The position numbers and the translations under genes are program-made. The notes beneath the pieces were generated by a model. The model was not told the origin of the DNA. It ran no database searches and was given only the letters and a program-made list of their open reading frames with translations. From Alphaproteobacteria bacterium (GTDB lineage: Bacteria > Pseudomonadota > Alphaproteobacteria > Caulobacterales > Maricaulaceae): a stretch of 64,000 nucleotides of DNA. The stretch is from the NCBI GenBank assembly GCA_024278855.1, contig JAJRSJ010000009.1, positions 39,599 to 103,598 of the forward strand. The letters are read 5' to 3'. Numbering within the stretch: the first letter of the stretch is position 1; the number at the start of each line of letters is the position of its first letter. This document shows positions 9,223 through 17,345 of the stretch, piece by piece.

Positions 9223-9786
9223 GTGGTAAAGCTCAACAAAATCTATACCCGCACAGGTGATGACGGCTCTACCGGATTATCGGACGGAACCCGCACCAAT
9301 AAGGATTGCTTTCGGGTCAAGGCTTACGGCGAGGTCGACGAGGCTAATTCGGCCATAGGCGTAGCGCGGCTGTATGTGGATAATATTGAACTGGATCGCA
9401 GTTTGGCGCGCATTCAAAATGATTTGTTTGATCTGGGCGCAGATTTGTCTACGCCGATTATGGACGGTAGCAGCAAGGCTTTGCGCGTGGTGCAGGGCCA
9501 AATCGACAGGCTGGAGCAAGAACTCGACTTGCTCAACGCCAACCTCGCCCCCCTAAAAACATTCGTCCTGCCCGGCGGTAGCGAGCCCGCCGCCTATCTG
9601 CATCTGGCCCGCGCCATAACCAGACGATCTGAGCGCGAAATTGTCGCAATGATGGGCGAAGAGGAGATAAATCCCCTAGCCCTAAAATACACAAACCGCC
9701 TGTCCGACTACCTGTTCGTCGCCGCAAGATGGTGTAATGCACAAGGCAAGACGGATGTAAAGTGGGTGCCGGGAAAAGAAAGATAG
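9223..9786 (+). CDS. Cob(I)yrinic acid a,c-diamide adenosyltransferase, PduO type
   Basis: Makes adenosylcobalamin by moving the adenosyl group of ATP to cob(I)alamin. The 187-aa protein starts KIYTRTGDDGSTGLSDGTR, the ATP-binding N-terminal signature of PduO-type transferases. It also has YGEVDEANSAIG and the C-terminal R-R-x-E-R motif (ARAITRRSEREIV). It uses a GTG start directly after the preceding stop, with no gap. No other cobalamin gene is near, so this may be a salvage step. Confidence 0.92.
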   Translation: MVKLNKIYTRTGDDGSTGLSDGTRTNKDCFRVKAYGEVDEANSAIGVARLYVDNIELDRSLARIQNDLFDLGADLSTPIMDGSSKALRVVQGQIDRLEQELDLLNANLAPLKTFVLPGGSEPAAYLHLARAITRRSEREIVAMMGEEEINPLALKYTNRLSDYLFVAARWCNAQGKTDVKWVPGKER

Positions 9787-9805
9787 GCCGGGGAGCGTTA
9801 GCTAG

Positions 9806-9964
9806 GGAGCCTCTGAATAACTCGGGTTGAATTTTCCCTGAGATGAAAATTTCAGATTTTTGTTTGGAAATTGAGAGAATAGCCAGGCTATTGTCGATAT
9901 TTTCACGCAAAAAGCTGGATTTTTCAGCCAGGGAAAAACAGCTCATGAGTTATTCAGAGGCTCC
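9806..9964. mobile_element. 159-bp MITE with IS5-like ends
   Basis: An 18-bp perfect terminal inverted repeat (GGAGCCTCTGAATAACTC and its complement) bounds the element. Both ends are flanked by CTAG (9802-9805 and 9965-9968), consistent with the 4-bp CWAG target duplication known for the IS5 subgroup. A second inner arm pair (TTTTCCCTG 9832-9840 with CAGGGAAAA 9929-9937) makes most of the element an imperfect palindrome. There is no transposase, so it would depend on an element elsewhere in the genome. Confidence 0.72.
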
Positions 9965-9988
9965 CTAGGTGTTTAACATTTAGAGGGT

Positions 9989-10312
9989 GTACTTACACAA
10001 TCTCCTTCCCTCATTTTTCATCACCGCTGTCCGGCTTAGATTTCATGGTGTGGTTTATGTATTTGGTTCGAGTTTTGATGTTTTGCACGAAACCCAACCC
10101 CTCCCGCTCCCCCCTGTGCATACAGGGGTCTATCGCAGGGTTCTCGGTTCAAACACAAGGCCCTGCTATAGATACCTGCATGCGCAGGCATGAGCGAGTT
10201 TTTAGGTGTGAGTTTAAGTGTTTAATTCTCAAAGATTTTGCACAAAGACCAAGTGTAAACCTAAACCGGGTATCAGTGATTTTTTATGGGAGGGAGGAGA
10301 TTGTGTGAGTAC
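9989..10312. repeat. Second inverted-repeat element, possible MITE
   Basis: GTACTTACACAATCTCCT at 9989-10006 pairs with the complement at 10295-10312 with one mismatch over 18 bp. Weaker similarity continues inward (CCCTC on both sides). No target duplication is obvious. The 97-bp two-palindrome repeat sits inside it. It may be a decayed transposable element or a regulatory palindrome. Confidence 0.45.
10102..10198 (+). repeat. Two-palindrome interspersed repeat, copy 1
   Basis: Two short stem-loops, CCCCTGT-GCAT-ACAGGGG (10111-10128) and CCTGC-ATGC-GCAGG (10175-10188), are separated by 46 bases and bordered by CCGCTC/GAGCG. The same structure, in opposite orientation and with the same 97-bp length and 46-base spacing, recurs at 14280-14376. 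The spacer sequences differ, so the palindromes are what is conserved. Confidence 0.75.
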
Positions 10313-10321
10313 AAACAAACA

Positions 10322-10360
10322 CCAAAACGGGTGCGCAGATTTCTATGAACACCCGTTTGG
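10322..10360 (-). terminator. Terminator-like hairpin after the M56 peptidase gene
   Basis: On the minus strand CCAAACGGGTG pairs with CACCCGTTTTGG (one bulged base) around a 16-base loop, followed by TGTTTGTTTG. It begins about 40 bp after the minus-strand gene ends. The T-run is interrupted, so termination strength is uncertain. Confidence 0.45.
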
Positions 10361-10399
10361 TTTGGCATTGGGTCAAAATGCCTCTTTGTTTTTTGTCGC

Positions 10400-11983
10400 C
10401 TATTCTTCAGCTTCCAAAGCCTCTTGAGCTTCGGCGAGCGCCTTGCGGGCCTTGTCCAATTTGCGGCGGGTTTTTGCGCTTAGCTCTTTTTCGCGGGTAA
10501 TACTCTTCTCTGCTTGTTCGAGCAGGCGCTTTGCCGCACCGACCATCATAGAGGCTTGTGCGCCGCCGCCGCTAAGGCCGCCAGTCATATGCAAAATATC
10601 GGTGTCCCTATTAACGATATTACCATCTGCGTCTTTTGCCAAACGCACGACAACAATTGTTGATTGGGCAGCATCACCATCCTCCATGTGTATTAGATCA
10701 CTGTTCATTAAAAATCTCGTGTTTTCCCCGCTAGCTTTGTCGCCGAGAGCCATAAATAAACGCACTTGGTCACGTCCACTCATCCCCTCCGTTATTTTAA
10801 TTTCCGAAGCATCAAACACTGTTTTATTGCCGTGCTCATCAATGCTGTAGGCGGTGGTCACGCCGTCTTCTACGGTGATTTCTATATGTTTAGCGGTCTC
10901 TACGCCGTCTACGTTTTCAACCCATTTCATAACTTTTTTGGTTTTAGTTTTAGTTTTGTCGGTTTCTATTGCCGGAGGTTGCGGTGTCTCTGGCCCGGCA
11001 GCAATTGTCACCGGGGCGGTCAGGGTGAACGCCGTAACAAGCAATGCGCCTGCGCCGATGCGTGACAGGATTGTCGAATTGGTTTTGGATGTTTTTAAAG
11101 TCATTAGTCTCTCCTTCAAGGGATGGTAAATGGTCAGGCAAAGCGGGCTTGTTTGCTGTGCCTGAGCCTTTAGGTTGGTGGTTAGTTTTGCGCTATGGAT
11201 TAAGGTGGCCGCATAATTTCGTTTTGTACGCATGCCCCCGCCTATCACATTCAGCACATAGGCATCGCAGGCGGCTTCTTGGTCAATCCGGAATTTTGCC
11301 GCCGCCACATGCACGAGCGGGTTGGGCCAGTTGAGGGCGCGAAACACCAACGCCCCGAACGCCGTCCATAAATCCCGGCGCTTGATATGGGCCAGTTCAT
11401 GCATAAGCGCGAAATGTTGTTGGCGGTCATTGAAATCTTCTTCAAAATTTTGCGGCAAAACAATAACGGGTCTGAACATGCCCGTAACAAGCGGCCCGGT
11501 ATTGGTCGCCGCAAGCCTTATGTCCGGCATTGATATATTGAGCGTCCGGCAAATTTCAGCGGCCTGAACTTGTACGGATTTCGGTGCCGCAACACTGGTC
11601 TCGCCTATAAATTTAAGAAATTTTCGTTGGCGGATTATCTGGGCCGCGAGCCATATTATGGCCACAGCTATCCAGACAACAAGCACCGGGGTTTGCCAGT
11701 TAATTTGTGCGGCGGCAGGACTGTAAACGACGGCTTCAAACTGTATTGGCACAACGGCATCATTGGGCAACTTAGGCGCAGACGCCAGCCAGCTCGGCAG
11801 ATTTACCGTGAGCGGCATTTCGGGAAGTGCGAGCCGAATTAGCGGCAATACCCACAGCCAATAGGCGGCCCGCGCCCCAAATTTTCTGGTAAATGGTCGC
11901 CGCACAACTAGTACTAGCAAGATAAGCAAGCTGACGGAAATGCCTGTATGTATGGCCCAGTTTAAGATGGTCTCAACGCTCAT
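10400..11983 (-). CDS. M56 family (BlaR1/MecR1-like) membrane metallopeptidase
   Basis: A 527-aa membrane peptidase of the BlaR1/MecR1 family. Hydrophobic segments occur near residues 10-28, 40-55 and 98-120. The zinc motif HELAH is at 195-199, followed by the third-ligand region DQEAACDAYV. A further hydrophobic stretch comes after about 310. The C-terminal half is soluble and Lys/Thr-rich, ending in a coiled-coil; it is not a penicillin-binding sensor domain, so the signal is unlikely to be a beta-lactam. The gene overlaps the upstream blaI-type gene by 11 bp, giving the classic repressor-antirepressor pair. What it senses is unknown. Confidence 0.85.
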   Translation of the reverse strand: MSVETILNWAIHTGISVSLLILLVLVVRRPFTRKFGARAAYWLWVLPLIRLALPEMPLTVNLPSWLASAPKLPNDAVVPIQFEAVVYSPAAAQINWQTPVLVVWIAVAIIWLAAQIIRQRKFLKFIGETSVAAPKSVQVQAAEICRTLNISMPDIRLAATNTGPLVTGMFRPVIVLPQNFEEDFNDRQQHFALMHELAHIKRRDLWTAFGALVFRALNWPNPLVHVAAAKFRIDQEAACDAYVLNVIGGGMRTKRNYAATLIHSAKLTTNLKAQAQQTSPLCLTIYHPLKERLMTLKTSKTNSTILSRIGAGALLVTAFTLTAPVTIAAGPETPQPPAIETDKTKTKTKKVMKWVENVDGVETAKHIEITVEDGVTTAYSIDEHGNKTVFDASEIKITEGMSGRDQVRLFMALGDKASGENTRFLMNSDLIHMEDGDAAQSTIVVVRLAKDADGNIVNRDTDILHMTGGLSGGGAQASMMVGAAKRLLEQAEKSITREKELSAKTRRKLDKARKALAEAQEALEAEE

Positions 11984-12365
11984 TATTAAGCCCCTCTCTC
12001 TTCAGGTCAGACAACAGTTTTTCCAAATCGGCTATGTCTTCGTCGGAAAGCCCGCGCCCCTCGGCCAAATGGGCCACCAAGGGCGTAGCGCGCCCGCCAA
12101 ACAAACGGTCGGATAATGTCCGCGCCGCCTTGCGGGCATAAATCTCGCGGCTGATCAGAGGCGCATATAAAAACCGCCGACCGTCCTTTGTTGTAGAGAG
12201 CGCATTTTTATCTACCAGTCGCGACAACAGGGTTTTGACGGTTTTGATATTCCACCTCTTTTGCGCCGCAAGTTTCCTAGCAATGTCACTGGCGGGCTGC
12301 GGGCTTTGCATCCACAACACTTCCATAACACTTAATTCGGCTTGTGAGATTTTTTTCATAGCCAT
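11973..12365 (-). CDS. BlaI/MecI/CopY family transcriptional repressor
   Basis: A 130-aa winged-helix repressor. The N-terminus KKISQAELSVMEVLWMQSPQPASDIARKL and WNIKTVKTLLSRLVDKNALSTTKDGRRFLYAPL match the DNA-binding domain of BlaI/MecI; the C-terminal helix region would dimerise. Members are inactivated by cleavage triggered by a BlaR1-type partner, encoded here immediately downstream with an 11-bp overlap. Two operator dyads lie 10-50 bp upstream of its start, so autoregulation is likely. No target gene other than its own operon is visible. Confidence 0.9.
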   Translation of the reverse strand: MAMKKISQAELSVMEVLWMQSPQPASDIARKLAAQKRWNIKTVKTLLSRLVDKNALSTTKDGRRFLYAPLISREIYARKAARTLSDRLFGGRATPLVAHLAEGRGLSDEDIADLEKLLSDLKREGLNNER

Positions 12366-12374
12366 ACCGCCCTT

Positions 12375-12415
12375 TGATTACAAGTGTAGTCATATTGTGA
12401 TTACGAGTGTAGTCA
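12375..12415 (-). promoter_or_regulatory. Two BlaI-type operator dyads
   Basis: TGATTACAAGTGTAGTCA (12375-12392) and TGATTACGAGTGTAGTCA (12398-12415) are two copies of an 18-bp dyad, 23 bp apart start to start. The first contains the exact TACA-N2-TGTA core known for BlaI/MecI operators; the second differs in one base (TACG). They sit just upstream of the repressor gene. Confidence 0.8.
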
Positions 12416-12565
12416 ACAACAAAATCAGGAAAATTTCATTACAAACTGGAAAGGGGAATATTGCCACACCAATAATTTAGGCGTCAATTTCTAACACTGC
12501 TTGCGTACCCGCCCAAAATATTCCATATGAACAAAATTGAATAACCTAAGTGCGGAGAGCCCTTT

Positions 12566-13312
12566 ATGAAAGTCCTTGTTCCTGTCAAGCGCGTGCTTGA
12601 TTTTAATGTTAAAGTGCGGGTCAAATCCGACCAGTCCGGTGTTGATCTGGCCAATGTCAAAATGTCCATGAACCCGTTTGACGAAATTTCCGTCGAAGAG
12701 GCCGTGCGCATGCAAGAGGCCGGTACAGCAACAGAAACCATCGCCGTTTCCATCGGGCCAGAAAAGTGCGCCGAAACCATCCGCACATCTTTGGCTATGG
12801 GTATTGACCGGGGTATTCATGTCAAAACCGACGCTGAAGTCGAGCCTCTGGCCGTAGCAAAAATCCTGAAAGCCATTGTCGAGGAAGAAAAACCCGAACT
12901 TGTTTTGCTGGGTAAGCAAGCCATTGATGATGACAGCAACCAGACCGGACAAATGTTGGCCGCGCTTCTCGGTTGGCCGCAAGCTACATTTGCCAATTCT
13001 ATCACCAAGGACGGGGATAGCTTGACGGTTGGCCGCGAAGTTGACGGCGGTATCCAGACAATTAAAGTCTCCCTGCCCGCCGTGGTTACGGTTGATTTGC
13101 GCTTGAACGAGCCGCGTTATGCGTCCCTGCCCAATATCATGAAAGCCAAACGCAAACCCATCGACGCCAAGACGCCGGACGATTACGGCGTTGATATTTC
13201 GCCGCGCCTGACCACGCTGAAAGTCGCCGAGCCTGCGGGCCGCACGGCAGGGGTCAAGGTTGCGGACGCCGCCGAACTTGTCTCCAAGCTTAAAGAAGAA
13301 GGAGTGATCTAA
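12566..13312 (+). CDS. etfB: Electron transfer flavoprotein, beta subunit
   Basis: Beta subunit of ETF, which carries electrons from acyl-CoA dehydrogenases to the quinone pool; this subunit holds the AMP. The 248-aa sequence starts [19 protein letters not shown], contains [14 protein letters not shown] and the AMP-loop region [23 protein letters not shown], and ends with a C-terminal arm, all standard. The stop overlaps the etfA start by one base (TAATG). Length is normal (about 250 aa). Confidence 0.95.
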   Translation: MKVLVPVKRVLDFNVKVRVKSDQSGVDLANVKMSMNPFDEISVEEAVRMQEAGTATETIAVSIGPEKCAETIRTSLAMGIDRGIHVKTDAEVEPLAVAKILKAIVEEEKPELVLLGKQAIDDDSNQTGQMLAALLGWPQATFANSITKDGDSLTVGREVDGGIQTIKVSLPAVVTVDLRLNEPRYASLPNIMKAKRKPIDAKTPDDYGVDISPRLTTLKVAEPAGRTAGVKVADAAELVSKLKEEGVI

Positions 13313-14253
13313 TGGCCATTTTAGTTATTGCCGAACACGACAACGAAAACCTCAAGGACGCCACCCACAAAACCGTTACGGCGGCTACGGCTATGGGTGG
13401 TGACATAGATATTTTGGTCGCAGGCAAAGGCGTCAAGGACGTCGCTGCCCAGGCCGCCAAAATCGCCGGCGTGCGCAAAGTGCTGGCCTGTGATCATGTC
13501 TCGCTCAAACGCCAACTTGCCGAAGCCATGCAAGAGGTCGTCGTGCCTTTAATGGACGGCTATGACGCCGTGTTGGCACCTGACACCACGACAGGTAAAA
13601 ACTTTATGCCAAGGATAGCTGCCGCGCTAGACGTCATGCAAATTTCTTCAATCTCCGGTGTGGAATCTGCTGATACGTTCGTGCGACCAATCTATGCGGG
13701 CAATGCTATGGCGACGGTTAAATCATCTGATACCAAAAAAGTTATAACAGTACGCCCGACCGCTTTTGCGCCTGCGGCTGAAGGTGGTTCTGCATCCGTC
13801 GAAACCATCGCAGACCCGGCCACACCAACAACATCGGAATTTGTCTCAGAAGAACTTTCAAAATCTGATCGCCCCGAGCTAACCGCCGCCAAGATCGTCA
13901 TTTCGGGTGGGCGCGGCATGGGGTCAGGTGAAAACTTCGCCATCATCGAAAAGGTCGCAGACCAACTCGGTGCCGCCGTCGGTGCATCACGCGCCGCCGT
14001 CGATGCGGGCTATGTGCCCAATGACTACTAGGTCGGCCAAACAGGTAAAGTCGTGGCACCAGAGCTATATATCGCCGTAGGTATCAGCGGCGCCATCCAG
14101 CATCTAGCCGGTATGAAAGACAGCAAAGTCATAGTCGCCATCAACAAAGACGAAGACGCGCCGATATTCCAAATCGCAGATTATGGTTGGGTCGCAGATT
14201 TGTTTAATGCGGTTCCGGAGCTTGAAGCGGAGTTGGCCAAGGCGGGGTATTAG
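13312..14253 (+). pseudogene. etfA: Electron transfer flavoprotein alpha subunit, interrupted by in-frame TAG
   Basis: The frame begins as a normal ETF alpha subunit ([18 protein letters not shown]) and runs 239 codons to ...AGYVPNDY, where TAG occurs at 14029-14031. In the same frame the family sequence continues at once ([17 protein letters not shown], then [22 protein letters not shown]) to TAG at 14251-14253, giving 313 codons, the normal length. From memory most relatives have Gln at the stop position, so CAG to TAG is the simplest change. The lost segment includes the FAD-binding GQTG and SGAIQH motifs, so a truncated protein could not work. It could be a real nonsense mutation, readthrough, a suppressor tRNA, or a base error. 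TAG is an ordinary stop for other genes here, so recoding is unlikely. Confidence 0.85.
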
Positions 14254-14279
14254 TGAGAAGCCAGAAACCACCCTCTCTT

Positions 14280-14376
14280 CTCGCTCATGCCTGCGCATGC
14301 AGGTATCCATCGCCGGATTTACGGATATTCCCGAAGGTTCAGAACTGGGCCCCTGTATGCACAGGGGTGAGCGGGA
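14280..14376 (-). repeat. Two-palindrome interspersed repeat, copy 2
   Basis: This is the inverted counterpart of the repeat at 10102-10198. CCTGCGCATGCAGG (14290-14303) and CCCCTGTATGCACAGGGG (14350-14367) are the exact reverse complements of the copy-1 stems, with the same 46-base spacing. It lies just after etfA and could also act as a transcription end or mRNA-stabilising structure. Confidence 0.75.
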
Positions 14377-14433
14377 TGTGGGGAATGATTTTGAACCTAA
14401 ATTATAGTAAAAGTGTTCGGCTCAACCGCGGCC

Positions 14434-14859
14434 TCACATTTTTCCATCAGCCCGTAGAATCCCCTGGAAACTCAGCTTCCGTTTGGGGCTAACACCCGCG
14501 AGCACCAAAAGCCCGGCTAATATGCCCAAGTTTTTGATGTGGTTTTGTAATTCGTGAGCGGCTTCCACTCCGGTGAAATTCCAAAAATCATGCATGGTCA
14601 CATTGATGAGCAATATATACAGCACAAATCCCAAAGATGTCAGGTGCACATAGCGGCCGCTTGCCAAGAACACCGCGCCAATGGTTTGGGAAATCCCGGC
14701 CATATACAACAGCGGCAAAGCATAGGGGAGACCGTGGTGCTGCATCATTTCCAACTGGCTCGCAGGGGCCAATAATTTGGCAAGGCCGGGCACGAAAAAA
14801 TATAGTGCCAACAATAACCGGCCAATGGTGATGTAGGCTTTTGATGATGCGCTCGCCAT
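14434..14859 (-). CDS. DoxX family membrane protein
   Basis: A 141-aa protein with four hydrophobic segments. The pattern GRLLLALYFFVPGLAKLLAP followed by LPYALPLLYMAGISQTIGAVFLASG is typical of the DoxX/DoxD-like family of small quinone-associated membrane proteins. HDFWNFTGVEAAHELQNHIKNLGILAGLL is the conserved fourth-helix region. It lies 20 bp after the oligopeptidase gene on the same strand. Its biochemical role is not established. Confidence 0.85.
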   Translation of the reverse strand: MASASSKAYITIGRLLLALYFFVPGLAKLLAPASQLEMMQHHGLPYALPLLYMAGISQTIGAVFLASGRYVHLTSLGFVLYILLINVTMHDFWNFTGVEAAHELQNHIKNLGILAGLLVLAGVSPKRKLSFQGILRADGKM

Positions 14860-14879
14860 ATCAGACTACCCTCCTCAGA

Positions 14880-17141
14880 CTACTCTCCCGACAATTTCCC
14901 CGCGAAATATGAATAGATCAAGGCTTGGCTATGAGCGGTTTCCTCTAGGTTAGCCGCACCTGCATGGCCGCCGTCTATGTTTTCATAATAAACGAACGGA
15001 ATGTCCATATCTTCTAGCCTCTGGGCAAATTTGCGGGCGTGGGCTGGATGTACCCGGTCGTCTTTAGTGGAGGTATAGATATAACTTTCGGGGTATTTCA
15101 CATCGCTGCGGATATTGTGATAGGGCGACAGAGCCCGGATATAAGCCCCGTCCGCATTGTCATCGTCCGGATCGCCGTATTCCCCGACCCATGATGCGCC
15201 CGCCAACAATTTATCGAAGCGGCGCATATCGAGCAGCGGTACGCCAATAGCAATGGCACCAAATAAATCAGGGCGTTGGGTGAACATCACACCCATCAAA
15301 AGCCCGCCGTTGGAGCGACCGTGAACGCCCAAATGTTCAGGGCTAGTGATTTTTTTGGCAATCAAGTCTTCGGCCACCGCGATAAAATCATCATAAATAA
15401 TTTGGCGTTTGTCTTTAAGACCCGCCTGGTGCCAGTCCGGGCCAAATTCGCCGCCGCCCCTGATATTGGCGACCACATAAACCCCGCCGCGCGCTAACCA
15501 GGCCCGCCCGGTTGTGGCGGAGTATGACGGATTAAGCGAAATTTGAAACCCACCATAACCGTACAGCAAAGTCGGGTTTGTGCCGTCCAATTTCATGTTT
15601 TTATCCCGCACCACATAATAGGGGATTTTGGTGCCGTCTGTGGAGGTCGCAAAAAATTGTTCCGCCGCCATAGACGAGCTGTCAAACCAACTTGGCAAGG
15701 ATTTGGCCTTAACGCTTTGCATGGTTTTGGTGTCGATCGTCCACAAAGTATCCGGGGTCAAAAAACTTTCCGTATTGACGAAAGCGATATCTTCTTTGGA
15801 ATTGGTGCCGCCGATTGTGACATTGCCGTTTTCGGGGAAGTCCAATTTGGTTTTCGTCCACGCCCCGTCCTTGAAATCAAACGCAAAGGCCGAGCCGGAT
15901 ACATTTTCGTATAAGGACAGCAAGAGCGTGTTTTTGGTGGCGCCGAACCCGCCTATGGATTGACGCGCATTTGGCGATATCACTTCATTGACCGCATCAA
16001 TAGTTCCGGTTTTCATAAAATCCGCAATGGAGAAAGATACCAATGTACCGGATTTAAAGATTTTTCCGTTTTTCTGCGGCCAGTCTTCTTGCAAAGTCAC
16101 CAACTGTTGGCCTTTAAACTGGCTGCCCAAATTGGATTTAAGCGGTATTGGCAGCTTAACTGGTGTCCAAGCATTATCGCCGCCTCTAGGTATCCAGAAA
16201 TATTCCGTCGTATAAAATGTTACGGCGCGAACAATCATAATTTCGTCTTTACCGTCCGCGTGTTCAAATGTACCGGGCCAAACACCCACATCGGTTTTCT
16301 CGCCGCGCATCAATTCGCGGGCGGCGGTCAAGGGTGTGCCGCGTGTCCATAATTTTGCCACGAACGGATAACCACTATCGGTCATGGTGGAATTGCCGTT
16401 TTTATCGGCACCAAAATCAACCCCGACCAACAAATTGTCCCCATCGACCCAAGCCGCCCCGCCTTTGCTTTCAGGCAAGAAAAATCCGCCGTCCACAAAT
16501 GCTTGCTCGGCCACATTAAATTCCCGCCGCTCTATGGCGTCCTTGCCGCCGTCCGACAGCGATACCATACATAGATTAAAGGCGGGTGCTAAACAGCTTG
16601 TGCCTTTATAAACCCAGTTTTTGTCCTCCGTCTTGGCCAAAGCATCAATATCAAGAATGGTTTCCCAAACCGGGGCATCTGTGCGGTAGCTGTCCAAACT
16701 GGTACGCCGCCAAATGCCTTTAACGTGTTTGTCGTCCTGCCAAAAATTATAGGCCTTGCCGGCCCGGTAACTGACATAGGGAATTTTTTCTGGCGAATTA
16801 TAAACTTCCAGCAGCTCTTTTTTCATGGCCCGATAAATATCACCCTGCATCAAGGAGGCGGAGCGTTCATTCCAGCCCTTGACCTTTGCCAAAGCCTTTT
16901 CGCCCAACACCTCTTCCAGATATAAATGATCTTCGTCGGTTTGCCCCGCCGCAGTGTACGTCATTGGGTTATCCTTGTTGATCTGGTATAAGGTGGGCGT
17001 GGTTTGCATCTGCGCCCCCGTTGTTTCAGCGCCCATTGTTTCAGCCCCCGATGTTTCAGGTATTGTATCACCTGATGTGTTTTTGGGCTGGCAAGCCGTA
17101 AGCGCCGCCGCACACAATCCTAAAAGCAAAAATTTCTTCAT
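14880..17141 (-). CDS. Prolyl oligopeptidase family (S9A) lipoprotein
   Basis: A 753-aa serine peptidase of the prolyl oligopeptidase family that cleaves short peptides. The N-terminus is a lipoprotein signal (MKKFLLLGLCAAALTAC, lipobox LTAC), so the enzyme is probably anchored in the envelope, unlike cytosolic POP. A seven-bladed propeller is expected for about residues 70-480. The alpha/beta-hydrolase part has the nucleophile in GRSNGG (Ser610), Asp in KDDRVHP (694/695) and His in DGGHAG (726). Gaps around the propeller are consistent with the S9A group rather than DPP4. Substrate preference cannot be read from sequence. Confidence 0.92.
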   Translation of the reverse strand: MKKFLLLGLCAAALTACQPKNTSGDTIPETSGAETMGAETTGAQMQTTPTLYQINKDNPMTYTAAGQTDEDHLYLEEVLGEKALAKVKGWNERSASLMQGDIYRAMKKELLEVYNSPEKIPYVSYRAGKAYNFWQDDKHVKGIWRRTSLDSYRTDAPVWETILDIDALAKTEDKNWVYKGTSCLAPAFNLCMVSLSDGGKDAIERREFNVAEQAFVDGGFFLPESKGGAAWVDGDNLLVGVDFGADKNGNSTMTDSGYPFVAKLWTRGTPLTAARELMRGEKTDVGVWPGTFEHADGKDEIMIVRAVTFYTTEYFWIPRGGDNAWTPVKLPIPLKSNLGSQFKGQQLVTLQEDWPQKNGKIFKSGTLVSFSIADFMKTGTIDAVNEVISPNARQSIGGFGATKNTLLLSLYENVSGSAFAFDFKDGAWTKTKLDFPENGNVTIGGTNSKEDIAFVNTESFLTPDTLWTIDTKTMQSVKAKSLPSWFDSSSMAAEQFFATSTDGTKIPYYVVRDKNMKLDGTNPTLLYGYGGFQISLNPSYSATTGRAWLARGGVYVVANIRGGGEFGPDWHQAGLKDKRQIIYDDFIAVAEDLIAKKITSPEHLGVHGRSNGGLLMGVMFTQRPDLFGAIAIGVPLLDMRRFDKLLAGASWVGEYGDPDDDNADGAYIRALSPYHNIRSDVKYPESYIYTSTKDDRVHPAHARKFAQRLEDMDIPFVYYENIDGGHAGAANLEETAHSQALIYSYFAGKLSGE

Positions 17142-17345
17142 CTCTATCCCCTACTGGTGTTGACCACATCAAAGCCGAAAATGACAATGAGAGCAAGAGC
17201 GGATTGGTACACATATACATATCAAGGTATGCTGAAACCCCGGTAAAGCGAGGCTAAATCTTAACGGTTTCTTTACCATAAAACCTGACTATCCGTAGTG
17301 GAATCTCACATTTAGTGATGAATTTCGTGATTTTGGGAGGTTTTT

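Larger units (their letters stand above)
9787..10399. other. Gene-free stretch built of nested repeats
   Basis: No convincing gene lies in these 613 bases. The stretch holds an IS5-like MITE (9806-9964), a second inverted-repeat element (9989-10312) carrying a two-palindrome interspersed repeat, and a terminator-like hairpin for the minus-strand blaR1-type gene. Short open frames here translate repeat DNA and are not supported as genes. Confidence 0.75.

Noticed and set aside
14029..14031. TAG read as glutamine throughout the genome
   Set aside because: TAG ends other intact genes here (9220-9222, 9784-9786, 19258-19260, 20995-20997, 34651-34653), so general recoding is not supported.
14053..14253. 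Separate small gene after etfA
   Set aside because: It is the in-frame continuation of etfA after the amber codon, with family sequence starting before its ATG.
17260..17280. CtrA-like box (TTAACGGTTTCTTTACC) before the LysM gene
   Set aside because: Second half-site is TTTA in place of TTAA; too weak to call without a genome-wide motif model.
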